DNA from: Legionellales bacterium
GTDB lineage: Bacteria; Pseudomonadota; Gammaproteobacteria; UBA1113
DNA: 32,720 nt
Assembly (NCBI GenBank): GCA_002707205.1
Contig: PAMH01000019.1
Location: 50,394-83,113 of the forward strand
Direction of reading: 5' to 3'
A program made the position numbers and the translations under genes. This document shows positions 16,618 through 25,361 of the stretch, piece by piece (the stretch's first letter is position 1; the number at the start of each line of letters is the position of its first letter). Under the pieces are notes generated by a model that saw nothing but the letters and a program-made list of their open reading frames with translations, had not been told where the DNA came from and made no database searches.

Positions 16618-17595
16618 TTAAACGACTCCTGCACGTAGTAAATCATGCATATGTATCACACCAATAACTTTTTGTGTATTCTCATCTGTTACGACAATCA
16701 CGGTTATTTTATAAGTTTCCATAATTTTTATTGCTTCAATGGCAAGCACATGAGGCGAAATGGTTTTTACTGATTTGGTCATGACATCTTTTACTGGCGT
16801 CGTGTGAATATCAATGTTTTTATCAATCGTGCGACGTACATCCCCATCAGTATAAATACCTAACAATCGTTCATTATTGTCTAAAACAGTGGTCATACCT
16901 AAATTTTTCTTGGTCATTTCTACCAAAGCGTAACTTACAGTATGTGTTTCAGTTATGCGAGGTATTTGTGTACCGCTACGCATGACATCTTCTATACGTA
17001 GTAAAAGTTTACGGCCAAGTGAACCACCGGGATGAGACAAAGCAAAATCCTCAGTCGTAAATCCTCTAGCCTCTAATAGGGCTATGGCAAGTGCATCACA
17101 CATAGCCAAGCTTGCAGTAGAGCTACTCGTTGGCGCTAATCCTAAAGGGCAAGCTTCTTTTTGGACGCTGACATCTATATTGATTGTGGCAAGATTGGCA
17201 AGAGAAGAATTTGGATTGCCGGTTAATGTGATAAGTGGCACGCCAAGTCGTTTAATGACAGGAATAATTGTTAAAATCTCATGAGTTTCGCCAGAATTTG
17301 AGAGTACAAGCACCACATCCTTGGTGGTGATCATGCCCATATCTCCATGACTGGCTTCGCTGGGATGAACAAAAAAAGCCGGACTGCCAGTACTGGCAAA
17401 GGTTGCTGCTGCTTTATTAGCGATATGCCCAGATTTACCCATGCCTATAACAACAATACGGCCTTGGCATCCAAGGAAATAACCACAGGCATTTACAAAA
17501 TTATCATCAATTTTACTGGCAAGCGCAGAAACTGCTTGCGCTTCGATTTCAATGACGGCTAAGCCTAATTTTTTAATTTTTTCAATATCTTGCAT
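16618..17595 (-). CDS. kdsD: D-arabinose 5-phosphate isomerase KdsD
   Basis: Converts ribulose 5-phosphate to arabinose 5-phosphate, the first step toward KDO. An N-terminal SIS sugar-isomerase domain (about 30-180) shows GMGKSGHIANKAAATFASTG, HPSEASHGDMGM and VLSNSGETHEI. Two CBS domains follow (about 205-325), with YTDGDVRRTID and VIGVIHMHDLLRAG. Length (325) is normal. It is first in the minus-strand kdsD-kdsC-lptCAB run and faces the mla operon across a 244-base intergenic region with a candidate promoter. Confidence 0.95.
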   Translation of the reverse strand: MQDIEKIKKLGLAVIEIEAQAVSALASKIDDNFVNACGYFLGCQGRIVVIGMGKSGHIANKAAATFASTGSPAFFVHPSEASHGDMGMITTKDVVLVLSNSGETHEILTIIPVIKRLGVPLITLTGNPNSSLANLATINIDVSVQKEACPLGLAPTSSSTASLAMCDALAIALLEARGFTTEDFALSHPGGSLGRKLLLRIEDVMRSGTQIPRITETHTVSYALVEMTKKNLGMTTVLDNNERLLGIYTDGDVRRTIDKNIDIHTTPVKDVMTKSVKTISPHVLAIEAIKIMETYKITVIVVTDENTQKVIGVIHMHDLLRAGVV

Positions 17596-17625
17596 GAATA
17601 TTTACAATACTTCATAAGCTTTTTA

Positions 17626-17655
17626 ACAATATGGTATATTAAAGCAAATTGCCAA
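17626..17655 (-). promoter_or_regulatory. Candidate sigma-70 promoter for kdsD-kdsC-lptCAB
   Basis: On the minus strand TTGGCA (five of six) is followed after 18 bases by TATTGT (four of six), 31 bases before the kdsD ATG. The position and directed spacing fit a promoter for the KDO/Lpt genes. The remainder of the 17596-17839 divergent gap shows no clear operator. Confidence 0.4.
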
Positions 17656-17839
17656 AAAGCGCTATACCTTAGGAAATATAAGAACTTATATCCAACAAAT
17701 TTAAAAACATTGCGTAAAATTTATTGTGGAGTTATCTAAGCAAATAAAAATTATCAGCATCCATTTTGCAGTCTTTATCTTTCACCATGATTAAATTTAA
17801 GCTAAACTGATTGAGTTATTTGAAATATATGGAGTTTCA

Positions 17840-18646
17840 GTGGAAAAGGATAATTTAATCTGCATTACAAACCTCAGTTTCACACGTGGGAAGCGAATCA
17901 TTTTCGATGATATTAGCTTAAATATAAAGCGTGGGAAAATTACAGCTATTATGGGGCCAAGTGGTACTGGTAAAACAACATTATTACAACTTATCGGTGG
18001 AGCATTAAAACCTGACCATGGCAGTATTGAATTAAACGGTGATAATGTCTCAAAGCTATCTCAATCTAAACTTTATCAATTACGTAAACGCATAGGTATG
18101 TTGTTTCAATCAGGTGCACTATTTACTAATTTATCTGTTTTTGAAAATGTTGCTTTTCCGCTGAGAGAGCATACGCAACTTTCAGAAGAGCTGATTCGAT
18201 ATTTGGTTTTAATGAAACTTCAAGCGGTAGGTCTACGGGGCGCTAGGCATTTAATGCCCAGTGAATTATCGGGGGGGATGAGTCGTCGTGTTGCATTAGC
18301 AAGGGCAATGGTGCTTGACCCTGAATTAATGATGTATGATGAACCATTTACTGGACAGGATCCCATTTCGATGGGTGTGCTAGTTAAATTAATCAAAGAG
18401 CTCAATACAGCACTAGGAATGACAAGCATTATTGTCTCGCATGATGTACCTGAGACTGCAAGTATTGCTGATGAGATTTATGTACTGTCTGAAGGGAAAA
18501 TTGTGGGTTCTGGTACACCACAGTTGCTTGCTACTGATAATAATCCTTATGTTAACCAATTTATGCATGGTTTACCTGATGGTGTCGTACCTTTTCACTA
18601 TCCAGCCGATGAATATGTGCTTGATGTTTTTGGCGAGGAGTATTAA
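17840..18646 (+). CDS. mlaF: Phospholipid transport ABC ATPase MlaF
   Basis: ATPase of the MlaFEDB inner-membrane complex that moves phospholipids between the two membranes and preserves outer-membrane asymmetry. Walker A is GPSGTGKT (39-46), the signature LSGGMSRRVALARA, Walker B LMMYDEPFTGQDPIS and switch His in IVSHDVPET. The start is GTG with GGAG five bases upstream. The stop is directly followed by the mlaE ATG. Length (268) is normal. Identification is firm and supported by the complete operon. Confidence 0.95.
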   Translation: MEKDNLICITNLSFTRGKRIIFDDISLNIKRGKITAIMGPSGTGKTTLLQLIGGALKPDHGSIELNGDNVSKLSQSKLYQLRKRIGMLFQSGALFTNLSVFENVAFPLREHTQLSEELIRYLVLMKLQAVGLRGARHLMPSELSGGMSRRVALARAMVLDPELMMYDEPFTGQDPISMGVLVKLIKELNTALGMTSIIVSHDVPETASIADEIYVLSEGKIVGSGTPQLLATDNNPYVNQFMHGLPDGVVPFHYPADEYVLDVFGEEY

Positions 18647-19429
18647 ATGTTTAGATACATGCAACATTTGGGGCATACAACAATTTCACGTTTACATTAT
18701 CTTGGACAATCAGCAATTTTTATTTTAAAAACTATTTTTCGGTGGCCAAAGCCAGTTAAAAGTTTTCCCTTATTAATCCAAGAATTATTTTCGGTTGGTG
18801 TTTTATCGTTACCCATTATTACTGTCTCTGGTTTATTCATAGGAATGGTGGTTAGCTTACAAGGCTATAATGTATTGAGTAAATTTAGTGCTTCAGAAGA
18901 ACTAGGGCAGTTGATTGCATTGAGTGTTGTGAGAGAGCTTGGGCCTGTTGTTTCTGCTTTATTATTTGCTGGTAGGGCAGGTTCGGCTTTAACGGCTGAA
19001 ATTGGATTAATGAAAACGACAGAGCAGCTTGCAAGCATGGAAATGATGGGGGTTGATCCTTTATGGCGTGTCATATCTCCTCGTTTTTGGGCCGGCGTGA
19101 TTAGCTTACCTTTATTGTCGACAATTTTTTGTGCAGTCGCTATTTTTGGTGGTTATGTGATTGGTGTTCACTGGTTAGGCGTTGATGCGGGTGCTTTTTG
19201 GAATAATATGCAAGGTTCTGTTGATTTTAGACTTGATGTTTTAAATGGCGCTATAAAAAGTATTGTTTTTGGTTGTATTGTTACTTGGATTGCTGTTTAT
19301 CAAGGAATAGCAACAATTCCTACTGCAGAAGGTATAGGTCGGGCAACAACACGCAGTGTTGTTTACGCCTCGTTAGCTGTTTTAGGATTAGACTTTGTTT
19401 TGACCGCATTAATGATGGGAGGCTGGTAG
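18647..19429 (+). CDS. mlaE: Phospholipid transport permease MlaE
   Basis: Permease of the Mla system, with about five membrane helices and the DUF140/MlaE signature. Characteristic segments are [38 protein letters not shown] and [18 protein letters not shown], with [20 protein letters not shown] at the C-terminus. Length (260) equals the family norm. It begins at the base after the mlaF stop and is followed six bases later by mlaD. Confidence 0.95.
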   Translation: MFRYMQHLGHTTISRLHYLGQSAIFILKTIFRWPKPVKSFPLLIQELFSVGVLSLPIITVSGLFIGMVVSLQGYNVLSKFSASEELGQLIALSVVRELGPVVSALLFAGRAGSALTAEIGLMKTTEQLASMEMMGVDPLWRVISPRFWAGVISLPLLSTIFCAVAIFGGYVIGVHWLGVDAGAFWNNMQGSVDFRLDVLNGAIKSIVFGCIVTWIAVYQGIATIPTAEGIGRATTRSVVYASLAVLGLDFVLTALMMGGW

Positions 19430-19435
19430 TTAATT

Positions 19436-19918
19436 ATGAAATTAATTGAAACGTTTGTTGGATTATTTATTGTGGCAGCAGTAATTGCTCTATTTGTATT
19501 AGCTTTTAAAGTCAGTGGTATATCTCATTTAAATCGTCATAATACTTATCAGGTTACTGCAGATTTTGACAACATTGGTAATCTAAAACCTCGTGCTGCT
19601 GTTACCATTGCGGGTGTTAAAATTGGTCAGGTTATATCGATTGATTTAAACAAAGCATCTTACAAAGCTGTGGTAACTTTACAAATTGATGATAATGAAA
19701 ATAATATCCCAATTGATTCACAAGCAAGTATTGTGACCGCTGGGTTATTAGGTGCAAATTATATATCTTTAACGCCTGGCTTTGAAGATACATTTTTAAA
19801 AAATGGTGATCAGATTGAAGATACTCATCCGGCTATTTTACTGGAAGAAATGATAGGTCAGTTAATGTTCAGTATGAAAAATGATAATGCAGATGCTGAT
19901 AAAGAAGCCGTGCAATAA
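19436..19918 (+). CDS. mlaD: Phospholipid transport MCE-domain protein MlaD
   Basis: Membrane-anchored MCE protein that forms a hexameric ring in the periplasm and passes lipid to MlaC. One N-terminal membrane helix (GLFIVAAVIALFVLAFKV, about 9-26) is followed by a single MCE domain (about 38-118) with YQVTADFDNIGNLKPRAAV, IAGVKIGQV and TAGLLGANYISLTPG. The C-terminal tail (about 120-160) is short and helical. Length (160) is normal for gammaproteobacterial MlaD. Confidence 0.94.
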   Translation: MKLIETFVGLFIVAAVIALFVLAFKVSGISHLNRHNTYQVTADFDNIGNLKPRAAVTIAGVKIGQVISIDLNKASYKAVVTLQIDDNENNIPIDSQASIVTAGLLGANYISLTPGFEDTFLKNGDQIEDTHPAILLEEMIGQLMFSMKNDNADADKEAVQ

Positions 19919-19940
19919 GTAACTTAACAAGGAGTTTTAA

Positions 19941-20555
19941 ATGAAAAAATTATTAAGTTTTATGATTTTATGTTTTGGTTTTAGCACGATCGCGATTGCT
20001 GCCTCAACAGATCCTGTCGTGATGTTAGATAATACTTCATCACAAATGATTAATGCGTTGAAACAGAATAAAGCAACAATCAAATCAAATCCCAAATACG
20101 TTGAAGGATTAGCAAAAAAAATATTGATACCAAATGTTGATGTGCCTACTATGTCACGATTAGCATTAGGACGAAATGCTTGGCAAAATGCATCTAATGC
20201 ACAGAAAAAACAATTTATGCAAGAGTTTGTAACTTTACTCGTAAGAACTTATTCCACGGCGCTTGCCTCTTATACGAATCAATCAATAAAATTTTATCCT
20301 GTGCGTGGTGGAACTGATGGTAAAAGCCGAGTACAAGTGATGAGTAAAATTATTCAACCGGGTGGCCCATCAATTCCAATTAGTTATCGCCTTGTTAAAC
20401 GCGGTAGTTATTGGAAGGTTTATGATATGAGTGTTGATGGTGTCAGTTTAGTACAAAGTTTTAAATCTCAATTTGCTAATGAAATTGCCCAAGGCGGCAT
20501 GAGTGGGTTATTGGCATCGATGCAGAAACATAATCAAACATTGGCTAAGAAATGA
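19941..20555 (+). CDS. mlaC: Periplasmic phospholipid-binding protein MlaC
   Basis: Soluble periplasmic shuttle of the Mla pathway between MlaA/porin at the outer membrane and MlaFEDB. It has a Sec signal peptide (MKKLLSFMILCFGFSTIAIA, cleaved near residue 20). The Tol-Tol-Ttg2/MlaC domain shows ALGRNAWQNASNAQKKQFMQ, FVTLLVRTYSTALASY and SYRLVKRGSYWKVYDMSVDG. AAGGAG precedes the ATG. It overlaps mlaB by four bases. Confidence 0.94.
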   Translation: MKKLLSFMILCFGFSTIAIAASTDPVVMLDNTSSQMINALKQNKATIKSNPKYVEGLAKKILIPNVDVPTMSRLALGRNAWQNASNAQKKQFMQEFVTLLVRTYSTALASYTNQSIKFYPVRGGTDGKSRVQVMSKIIQPGGPSIPISYRLVKRGSYWKVYDMSVDGVSLVQSFKSQFANEIAQGGMSGLLASMQKHNQTLAKK

Positions 20556-20860
20556 ACGAAAGTAACTGCTTCATCCAAAATAATCAGCTTAAAATAACAG
20601 GAAAGTTGAATTTTGAGACAGTTCCTGTTATACAAAAGCAACTTTCAAGGTTGGCACCTTCCGGGGCTTTGTGGGTTGTTGATCTATCTGCTATTACATA
20701 TAGCGATAGTGCCGGATTAGCCCTATTGACGGCGCTGTCACGTAGAGCGAAACAATGTAATACGGAAATCGAATATCGTCATGTGCCTGAACAAATGTTA
20801 GCAATGGCAAAAGTTAGTGGGCTTGCAGTAGTATTAAATCTAGGAATCTCTAATGAATGA
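20552..20860 (+). CDS. mlaB: STAS-domain protein MlaB
   Basis: Small cytosolic STAS protein that binds MlaF and is needed for complex stability and activity. The STAS core is visible as WVVDLSAITYSDSAGLALLTAL (no more than the motif around DSAG), with a conserved Ser-Ala-Gly after the Asp. Length (102) is typical. ATGA overlaps with mlaC upstream, and an eight-base overlap with the next gene places it firmly in the operon. Confidence 0.88.
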   Translation: MNESNCFIQNNQLKITGKLNFETVPVIQKQLSRLAPSGALWVVDLSAITYSDSAGLALLTALSRRAKQCNTEIEYRHVPEQMLAMAKVSGLAVVLNLGISNE

Positions 20861-21089
20861 AATTATCATTAAAAATAAAATAGAAGAGGCAATTGACTGT
20901 ATTGATGTTCAAGTCATGGGCGACGGTTATCATTTTAATGTCATTGTGGTCGCAATAACATTTGAAAATTTATCACGTGTGAGACGGCAACAGTTGATTT
21001 ATGATATTTTTGCTGAAGAAATTAAATCAGGTGAGTTGCATGCATTGAGTATTAAAACATTAACACCAAGTGAAGCAGCAAAGGTTTAG
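20853..21089 (+). CDS. ibaG: BolA family protein IbaG
   Basis: Small BolA-type protein (78 residues) that partners monothiol glutaredoxins in Fe-S or iron handling. The motif VMGDGYHFNVIVV, with its conserved His, and LSRVRRQQLIYDIF through HALSIKTLTPSEA match the IbaG/YrbA subgroup. Its place between mlaB and murA is the conserved gammaproteobacterial arrangement. It overlaps mlaB by eight bases. Confidence 0.93.
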   Translation: MNEIIIKNKIEEAIDCIDVQVMGDGYHFNVIVVAITFENLSRVRRQQLIYDIFAEEIKSGELHALSIKTLTPSEAAKV

Positions 21090-21128
21090 TCAATAAATTG
21101 TTTTACCAAAGTATATAGAGAAAAGTAA

Positions 21129-22391
<1,263 letters not shown>

Positions 22392-22396
22392 GATTA

Positions 22397-23164
22397 ATGA
22401 TGGGCGTTTTACGCAGTGAATTAAATGCTTATTTTTCTGATATTTTGAAACCAGAGCTATTTAAAGATTATGCACCTAATGGTTTGCAGGTAGAAGGTAA
22501 AAATACCATTAAAAAAATTATTTCTGCAGTAACAGCAAGTCGATATGTTATTGAGCAATGTATTCACTTTAATGCTGATGCATTATTAGTGCACCATGGT
22601 TTATTTTGGCCAGGTGAATCGGCGGTAATAACCGGATTAAAAAAACAACGTATTGCTCAATTACTCAATCATGATATTAATTTATTTGCTTACCATTTAC
22701 CGCTAGACGCACATAAAGAATTTGGCAATAATATTCAGTTAGCGCATTTATTTGATATTGATGTTATTGGTACTTTAGACCATAGTGCCAATAAACTAGG
22801 TTTAGTTTTTTATGGGCAATTATCAACAGCAATTAGTAGTCAACAATTTGCTGCTAAAATACAATCACAGTTAAATAGGGCACCATTAGTCATTAACGGT
22901 AATAATAAAATTATTGAAAAGCTTGCTTGGTGTACTGGTGCTGCGCAAGACGCATTGCAGTATGCAATTGATGCAGGGTTAGATGCATTTATTACAGGTG
23001 AAGTATCTGAACGAACCTACCATCTTGCGCAAGAAGCAGATATTTGCTTTATTGCAGCAGGGCATCACGCAACGGAGCGTTATGGCGTTCAAGCATTAGG
23101 AAAACACCTAACACAAGTATTTGATATTAAACATCAGTTTATTGATGAGCCAAATCCGGTTTAG
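22397..23164 (+). CDS. Nif3-like dinuclear metal centre protein (YbgI family)
   Basis: Nif3/YbgI family protein of 255 residues, sometimes annotated as GTP cyclohydrolase 1 type 2 homologue, with unsettled function. Metal-binding motifs are visible: His66-His67 in LLVHHGLFW, an Asp/His group in [11 protein letters not shown] and the C-terminal [24 protein letters not shown] is also typical. It starts five bases after murA. Its last 26 bases overlap the convergent msrB gene. Confidence 0.88.
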   Translation: MMGVLRSELNAYFSDILKPELFKDYAPNGLQVEGKNTIKKIISAVTASRYVIEQCIHFNADALLVHHGLFWPGESAVITGLKKQRIAQLLNHDINLFAYHLPLDAHKEFGNNIQLAHLFDIDVIGTLDHSANKLGLVFYGQLSTAISSQQFAAKIQSQLNRAPLVINGNNKIIEKLAWCTGAAQDALQYAIDAGLDAFITGEVSERTYHLAQEADICFIAAGHHATERYGVQALGKHLTQVFDIKHQFIDEPNPV

Positions 23165-23687
23165 TATTTTTATGATTATTTTCAAATAAATAAAGATAGT
23201 CACCATAACCTTTGGCTTTCATTTCTGAGACTGGAATAAACTGTAATGCGGCTGAATTAATACAGTAACGTTGATGAGTTGGCGCAGGTCCATCATCAAA
23301 AACATGGCCTAAGTGGGAGCCCCCAATTTTAGAAGATACCTCAGTGCGAGTCGTAAACCAACTCCGATCCTCACTTTCTGTTACCAGCTGTTTTGAAATG
23401 GGTTTGGTAAAGCTCGGCCAGCCTGTACCTGAATCATATTTATCGGTTGAACTAAATAATGGCTCACCAGTCACTATATCGACATAAATGCCTTGTGCTT
23501 TGTTATCCCAGTATTTATTTTTAAATGCAGGTTCAGTGGCATCTTTTTGCGTCACATTATAAGCTAGCGGCGTCAATTTTTGTTTAATGACTGCTTCTGG
23601 TGGTTTTTGATATTTTTCCATGGCATAAGCTCCTATTGTAGATAACATCAATGATAAAGCAGCACCTAGCATTAAAAATATTCTCAT
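23139..23687 (-). CDS. msrB: Exported methionine-R-sulfoxide reductase MsrB, single-Cys form
   Basis: Reduces methionine-R-sulfoxide in proteins. A signal peptide ([22 protein letters not shown]) suggests a periplasmic location. The MsrB domain shows [29 protein letters not shown] and the catalytic [11 protein letters not shown] (Cys142). It is the only Cys in the protein. The zinc-binding CxxC pairs are absent, and Thr88 stands where a resolving Cys is common (SGCGWPSF). The ATG at 23687 begins the signal peptide with GGGAT upstream; a longer frame starts at 23723. Divergent msrA follows after 177 bases. Confidence 0.92.
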   Translation of the reverse strand: MRIFLMLGAALSLMLSTIGAYAMEKYQKPPEAVIKQKLTPLAYNVTQKDATEPAFKNKYWDNKAQGIYVDIVTGEPLFSSTDKYDSGTGWPSFTKPISKQLVTESEDRSWFTTRTEVSSKIGGSHLGHVFDDGPAPTHQRYCINSAALQFIPVSEMKAKGYGDYLYLFENNHKNTKPDLAHQ

Positions 23688-23820
23688 ATAAATCCCATTG
23701 ATAAATTTTATTTGATTCAGCATTTAAACTGGATGAATAACCAAAATACAATATTGAAATCAATCGCACTATTATCAATAAAGTGCAGTTTGCCTAAACT
23801 AAATATTTTATTGAATAGAC

Positions 23821-23826
23821 TATAAT
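23821..23826 (+). promoter_or_regulatory. Possible -10 box for msrA
   Basis: TATAAT occurs 38 bases before the msrA ATG in the msrB-msrA divergent gap. No good -35 is found at standard spacing, so an activator or a weak promoter is possible. Confidence 0.3.
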
Positions 23827-23864
23827 TATAGCCAAAAATATAAAAAATCACTCACGGAGGAAAT

Positions 23865-24467
23865 ATGCGTTTTTTGGTTTTTTTAAGTATTTTAATATCA
23901 GTGGGCTTTCCTATGAGTAATTACGCAGCAACAAATACGTTTAAAACAGCAATATTTGCAGGTGGATGTTTTTGGTGTATGCAATCTGATTTTGATAAAG
24001 TACCCGGTGTCGTAAAAACCGTTGTGGGTTATACTGGCGGTACATTGGTAAATCCCAGTTATGAGCAAGTGTCAGAGGGTGGCACCGGACATTTTGAAGC
24101 CATAGAAGTGACCTACAATCCTAAGGTAACAAATTATAAAAAATTATTAAATAACTTTTGGCATAACGTCGATCCTACAGATGCTAATGGGCAATTTTGT
24201 GATAAAGGTATGCAATATCGTTCAGCTATTTTTTATGCAAATACAAATCAGCAAGCGATTGCAACGGACAGTAAACAACAGCTATTAAAAACCAAACGCT
24301 TTAAAAATATTGCAACCTTAATTTTACCCGCATCAACTTTTTATCCTGCTGAAGCTTATCATCAAGATTATTACAAAAAGAACCCTGTGCGTTATAAATT
24401 TTATCGTTATACCTGTGGACGAGATAAACGGTTGGCACAAGTTTGGGGGCAACTCAGTGAAAAATAA
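23865..24467 (+). CDS. msrA: Exported methionine-S-sulfoxide reductase MsrA
   Basis: Reduces methionine-S-sulfoxide. The signal peptide (MRFLVFLSILISVGFPMSNYAA) points to the periplasm. The catalytic motif is GGCFWCMQ (Cys35 catalytic, Cys38), followed by VVGYTGG, GGTGHFEAIEV, MQYRSAIFY and AEAYHQDYYKKNP. A C-terminal Cys lies in RYTCGRD. GGAGG lies just before the ATG and a perfect TATAAT at 23821-23826. It forms a divergent pair with msrB, together covering both sulfoxide stereoisomers. Confidence 0.94.
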   Translation: MRFLVFLSILISVGFPMSNYAATNTFKTAIFAGGCFWCMQSDFDKVPGVVKTVVGYTGGTLVNPSYEQVSEGGTGHFEAIEVTYNPKVTNYKKLLNNFWHNVDPTDANGQFCDKGMQYRSAIFYANTNQQAIATDSKQQLLKTKRFKNIATLILPASTFYPAEAYHQDYYKKNPVRYKFYRYTCGRDKRLAQVWGQLSEK

Positions 24468-24483
24468 TTATATTTTTAATGAT

Positions 24484-25041
24484 TTATTTTTTCCATTTAA
24501 TGTTGCAGCCAACACTGGGCTTTTGTAAAGTATCTGGTTTTTTATTCGCTAATATTTTATCTAAGGCTTTGGTTAAGCTGCTACCGGTTGTGGGTGTATC
24601 ATTACCCGGTGTTGAGCCATCAAACTGTCCACGGTAAACGAGATGGAGCAATGCATCAAAAACATAAAAGTCAGGTGTACATGCTGCGTCGTAAGTTTTC
24701 GCTACGCTTTGTGATTCATCATAAAGATAAGGGAAATTAAAATGATATTTTTTAGCAAACTCAGTCATTAATTCAGGTGAATCATCGGGGTAGTGTGTAA
24801 CATCATTACTACTGATTGCGATAAAATTTATGCCTTTTTCGTGATATTCCTTAGCAATTTTGACAACTTTATCCATGATATGTAAGACAAAAGGACAATG
24901 ATTGCATATAAACATAATTACGGTGGCTTTGGGCGATTTTAAGTCGAGTAAATGAACGAATTTTCCTGTTGTGGTATCTAATAATTCAAAATCTGGTGCT
25001 TGTGTACCCAGAGGTATCATATTTGAAGGTGTTTTGGCCAT
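24484..25041 (-). CDS. Thioredoxin-fold (AhpC/TSA-like) redoxin
   Basis: A 185-residue cytosolic redoxin-like protein. The N-terminus has the peroxiredoxin-type pattern LGTQAPDFELLDT. The CxxC motif is FICNHCPFV (Cys46, Cys49), followed by INFIAISSN and the cis-Pro region ACTPDFYVFD. GQFDGSTPGNDTP is typical of a thioredoxin family often annotated only as redoxin-domain or thiol-disulfide isomerase. No signal peptide is seen, so it is unlikely to serve the exported MsrA/MsrB directly. GGAG precedes the ATG. The 3' end faces msrA across 16 bases. Confidence 0.8.
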   Translation of the reverse strand: MAKTPSNMIPLGTQAPDFELLDTTTGKFVHLLDLKSPKATVIMFICNHCPFVLHIMDKVVKIAKEYHEKGINFIAISSNDVTHYPDDSPELMTEFAKKYHFNFPYLYDESQSVAKTYDAACTPDFYVFDALLHLVYRGQFDGSTPGNDTPTTGSSLTKALDKILANKKPDTLQKPSVGCNIKWKK

Positions 25042-25162
25042 TATTGTTCTCCATATGCAATGTTAAATTGTAGTATATACCTAAATTAGCCCAAACGTTC
25101 AATGACAAAAAACCTTTTTTTGAAATGAAATTTTAATTGTTTGTATCTTCGTTATTTGTCGC

Positions 25163-25176
25163 CATGATAAATCATG
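25163..25176. promoter_or_regulatory. 14-bp palindrome, operator candidate
   Basis: CATGAT and ATCATG are perfect inverted copies around AA. The size and placement between two divergent genes suit a dimeric repressor or activator site. No regulator is recognised from the sequence. Confidence 0.3.
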
Positions 25177-25199
25177 CTAGTTAACACAGATCCGCAGTG

Positions 25200-25232
25200 T
25201 ATTAAGTGCTTATTAAGGCTGCTTTAATAATA
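25200..25232 (+). promoter_or_regulatory. Three TTAA blocks in exact 11-bp phase
   Basis: The segment reads as three 11-base units: TATTAAGTGCT, TATTAAGGCTG, CTTTAATAATA. TTAA starts at 25202, 25213 and 25224. Direct TTAA repeats one helical turn apart are the layout of PmrA-type response-regulator sites (YTTAA-N6-YTTAA), which control secretion genes and effectors in Legionella and Coxiella. The first base of the motif fits poorly in units one and two. The last two blocks also form an imperfect 21-bp inverted repeat (25210-25230). Confidence 0.4.
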
Positions 25233-25302
25233 AAGAAAGACAGATGAAGTTGTTTGTAAATACCTATTGTATTGTGTTCAAATATAGAGTAAACTGAAGA
25301 AA

Positions 25303-25325
25303 AGGTGGTTTTTTTTTAGCCACCT
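25303..25325 (+). other. Hairpin in the leader of the giant gene
   Basis: AGGTGG pairs with CCACCT around an 11-base U-rich loop, about 36 bases before the ATG. The T-run lies in the loop, not after the stem, so it is not a normal rho-independent terminator on this strand. It could affect transcript stability or translation. Confidence 0.4.
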
Positions 25326-25361
25326 CTCTTTGTGTTTTAATCCGATTCAAAGGTGAATTAA

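Larger units (their letters stand above)
25042..25361. other. 320-base divergent intergenic region ahead of the giant gene
   Basis: No credible ORF lies here. It contains a 14-bp palindrome, three TTAA blocks in 11-bp phase, a weak promoter candidate (TTGTAT 25267-25272, 17 bases, TAAACT 25290-25295), a GC-rich hairpin and the ribosome site AGGTG six bases before the giant gene's ATG. It must also hold the promoter of the leftward redoxin gene, which I could not place. Confidence 0.6.

Noticed and set aside
17084-17562. Two plus-strand ORFs inside kdsD
   Set aside because: Both lie antisense to the conserved SIS domain and encode no recognisable protein, so they are shadows.
25303-25330. Rho-independent terminator upstream of the giant gene
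   Set aside because: The T-run is in the loop and not after the stem on the plus strand, and no minus-strand gene reads into it.
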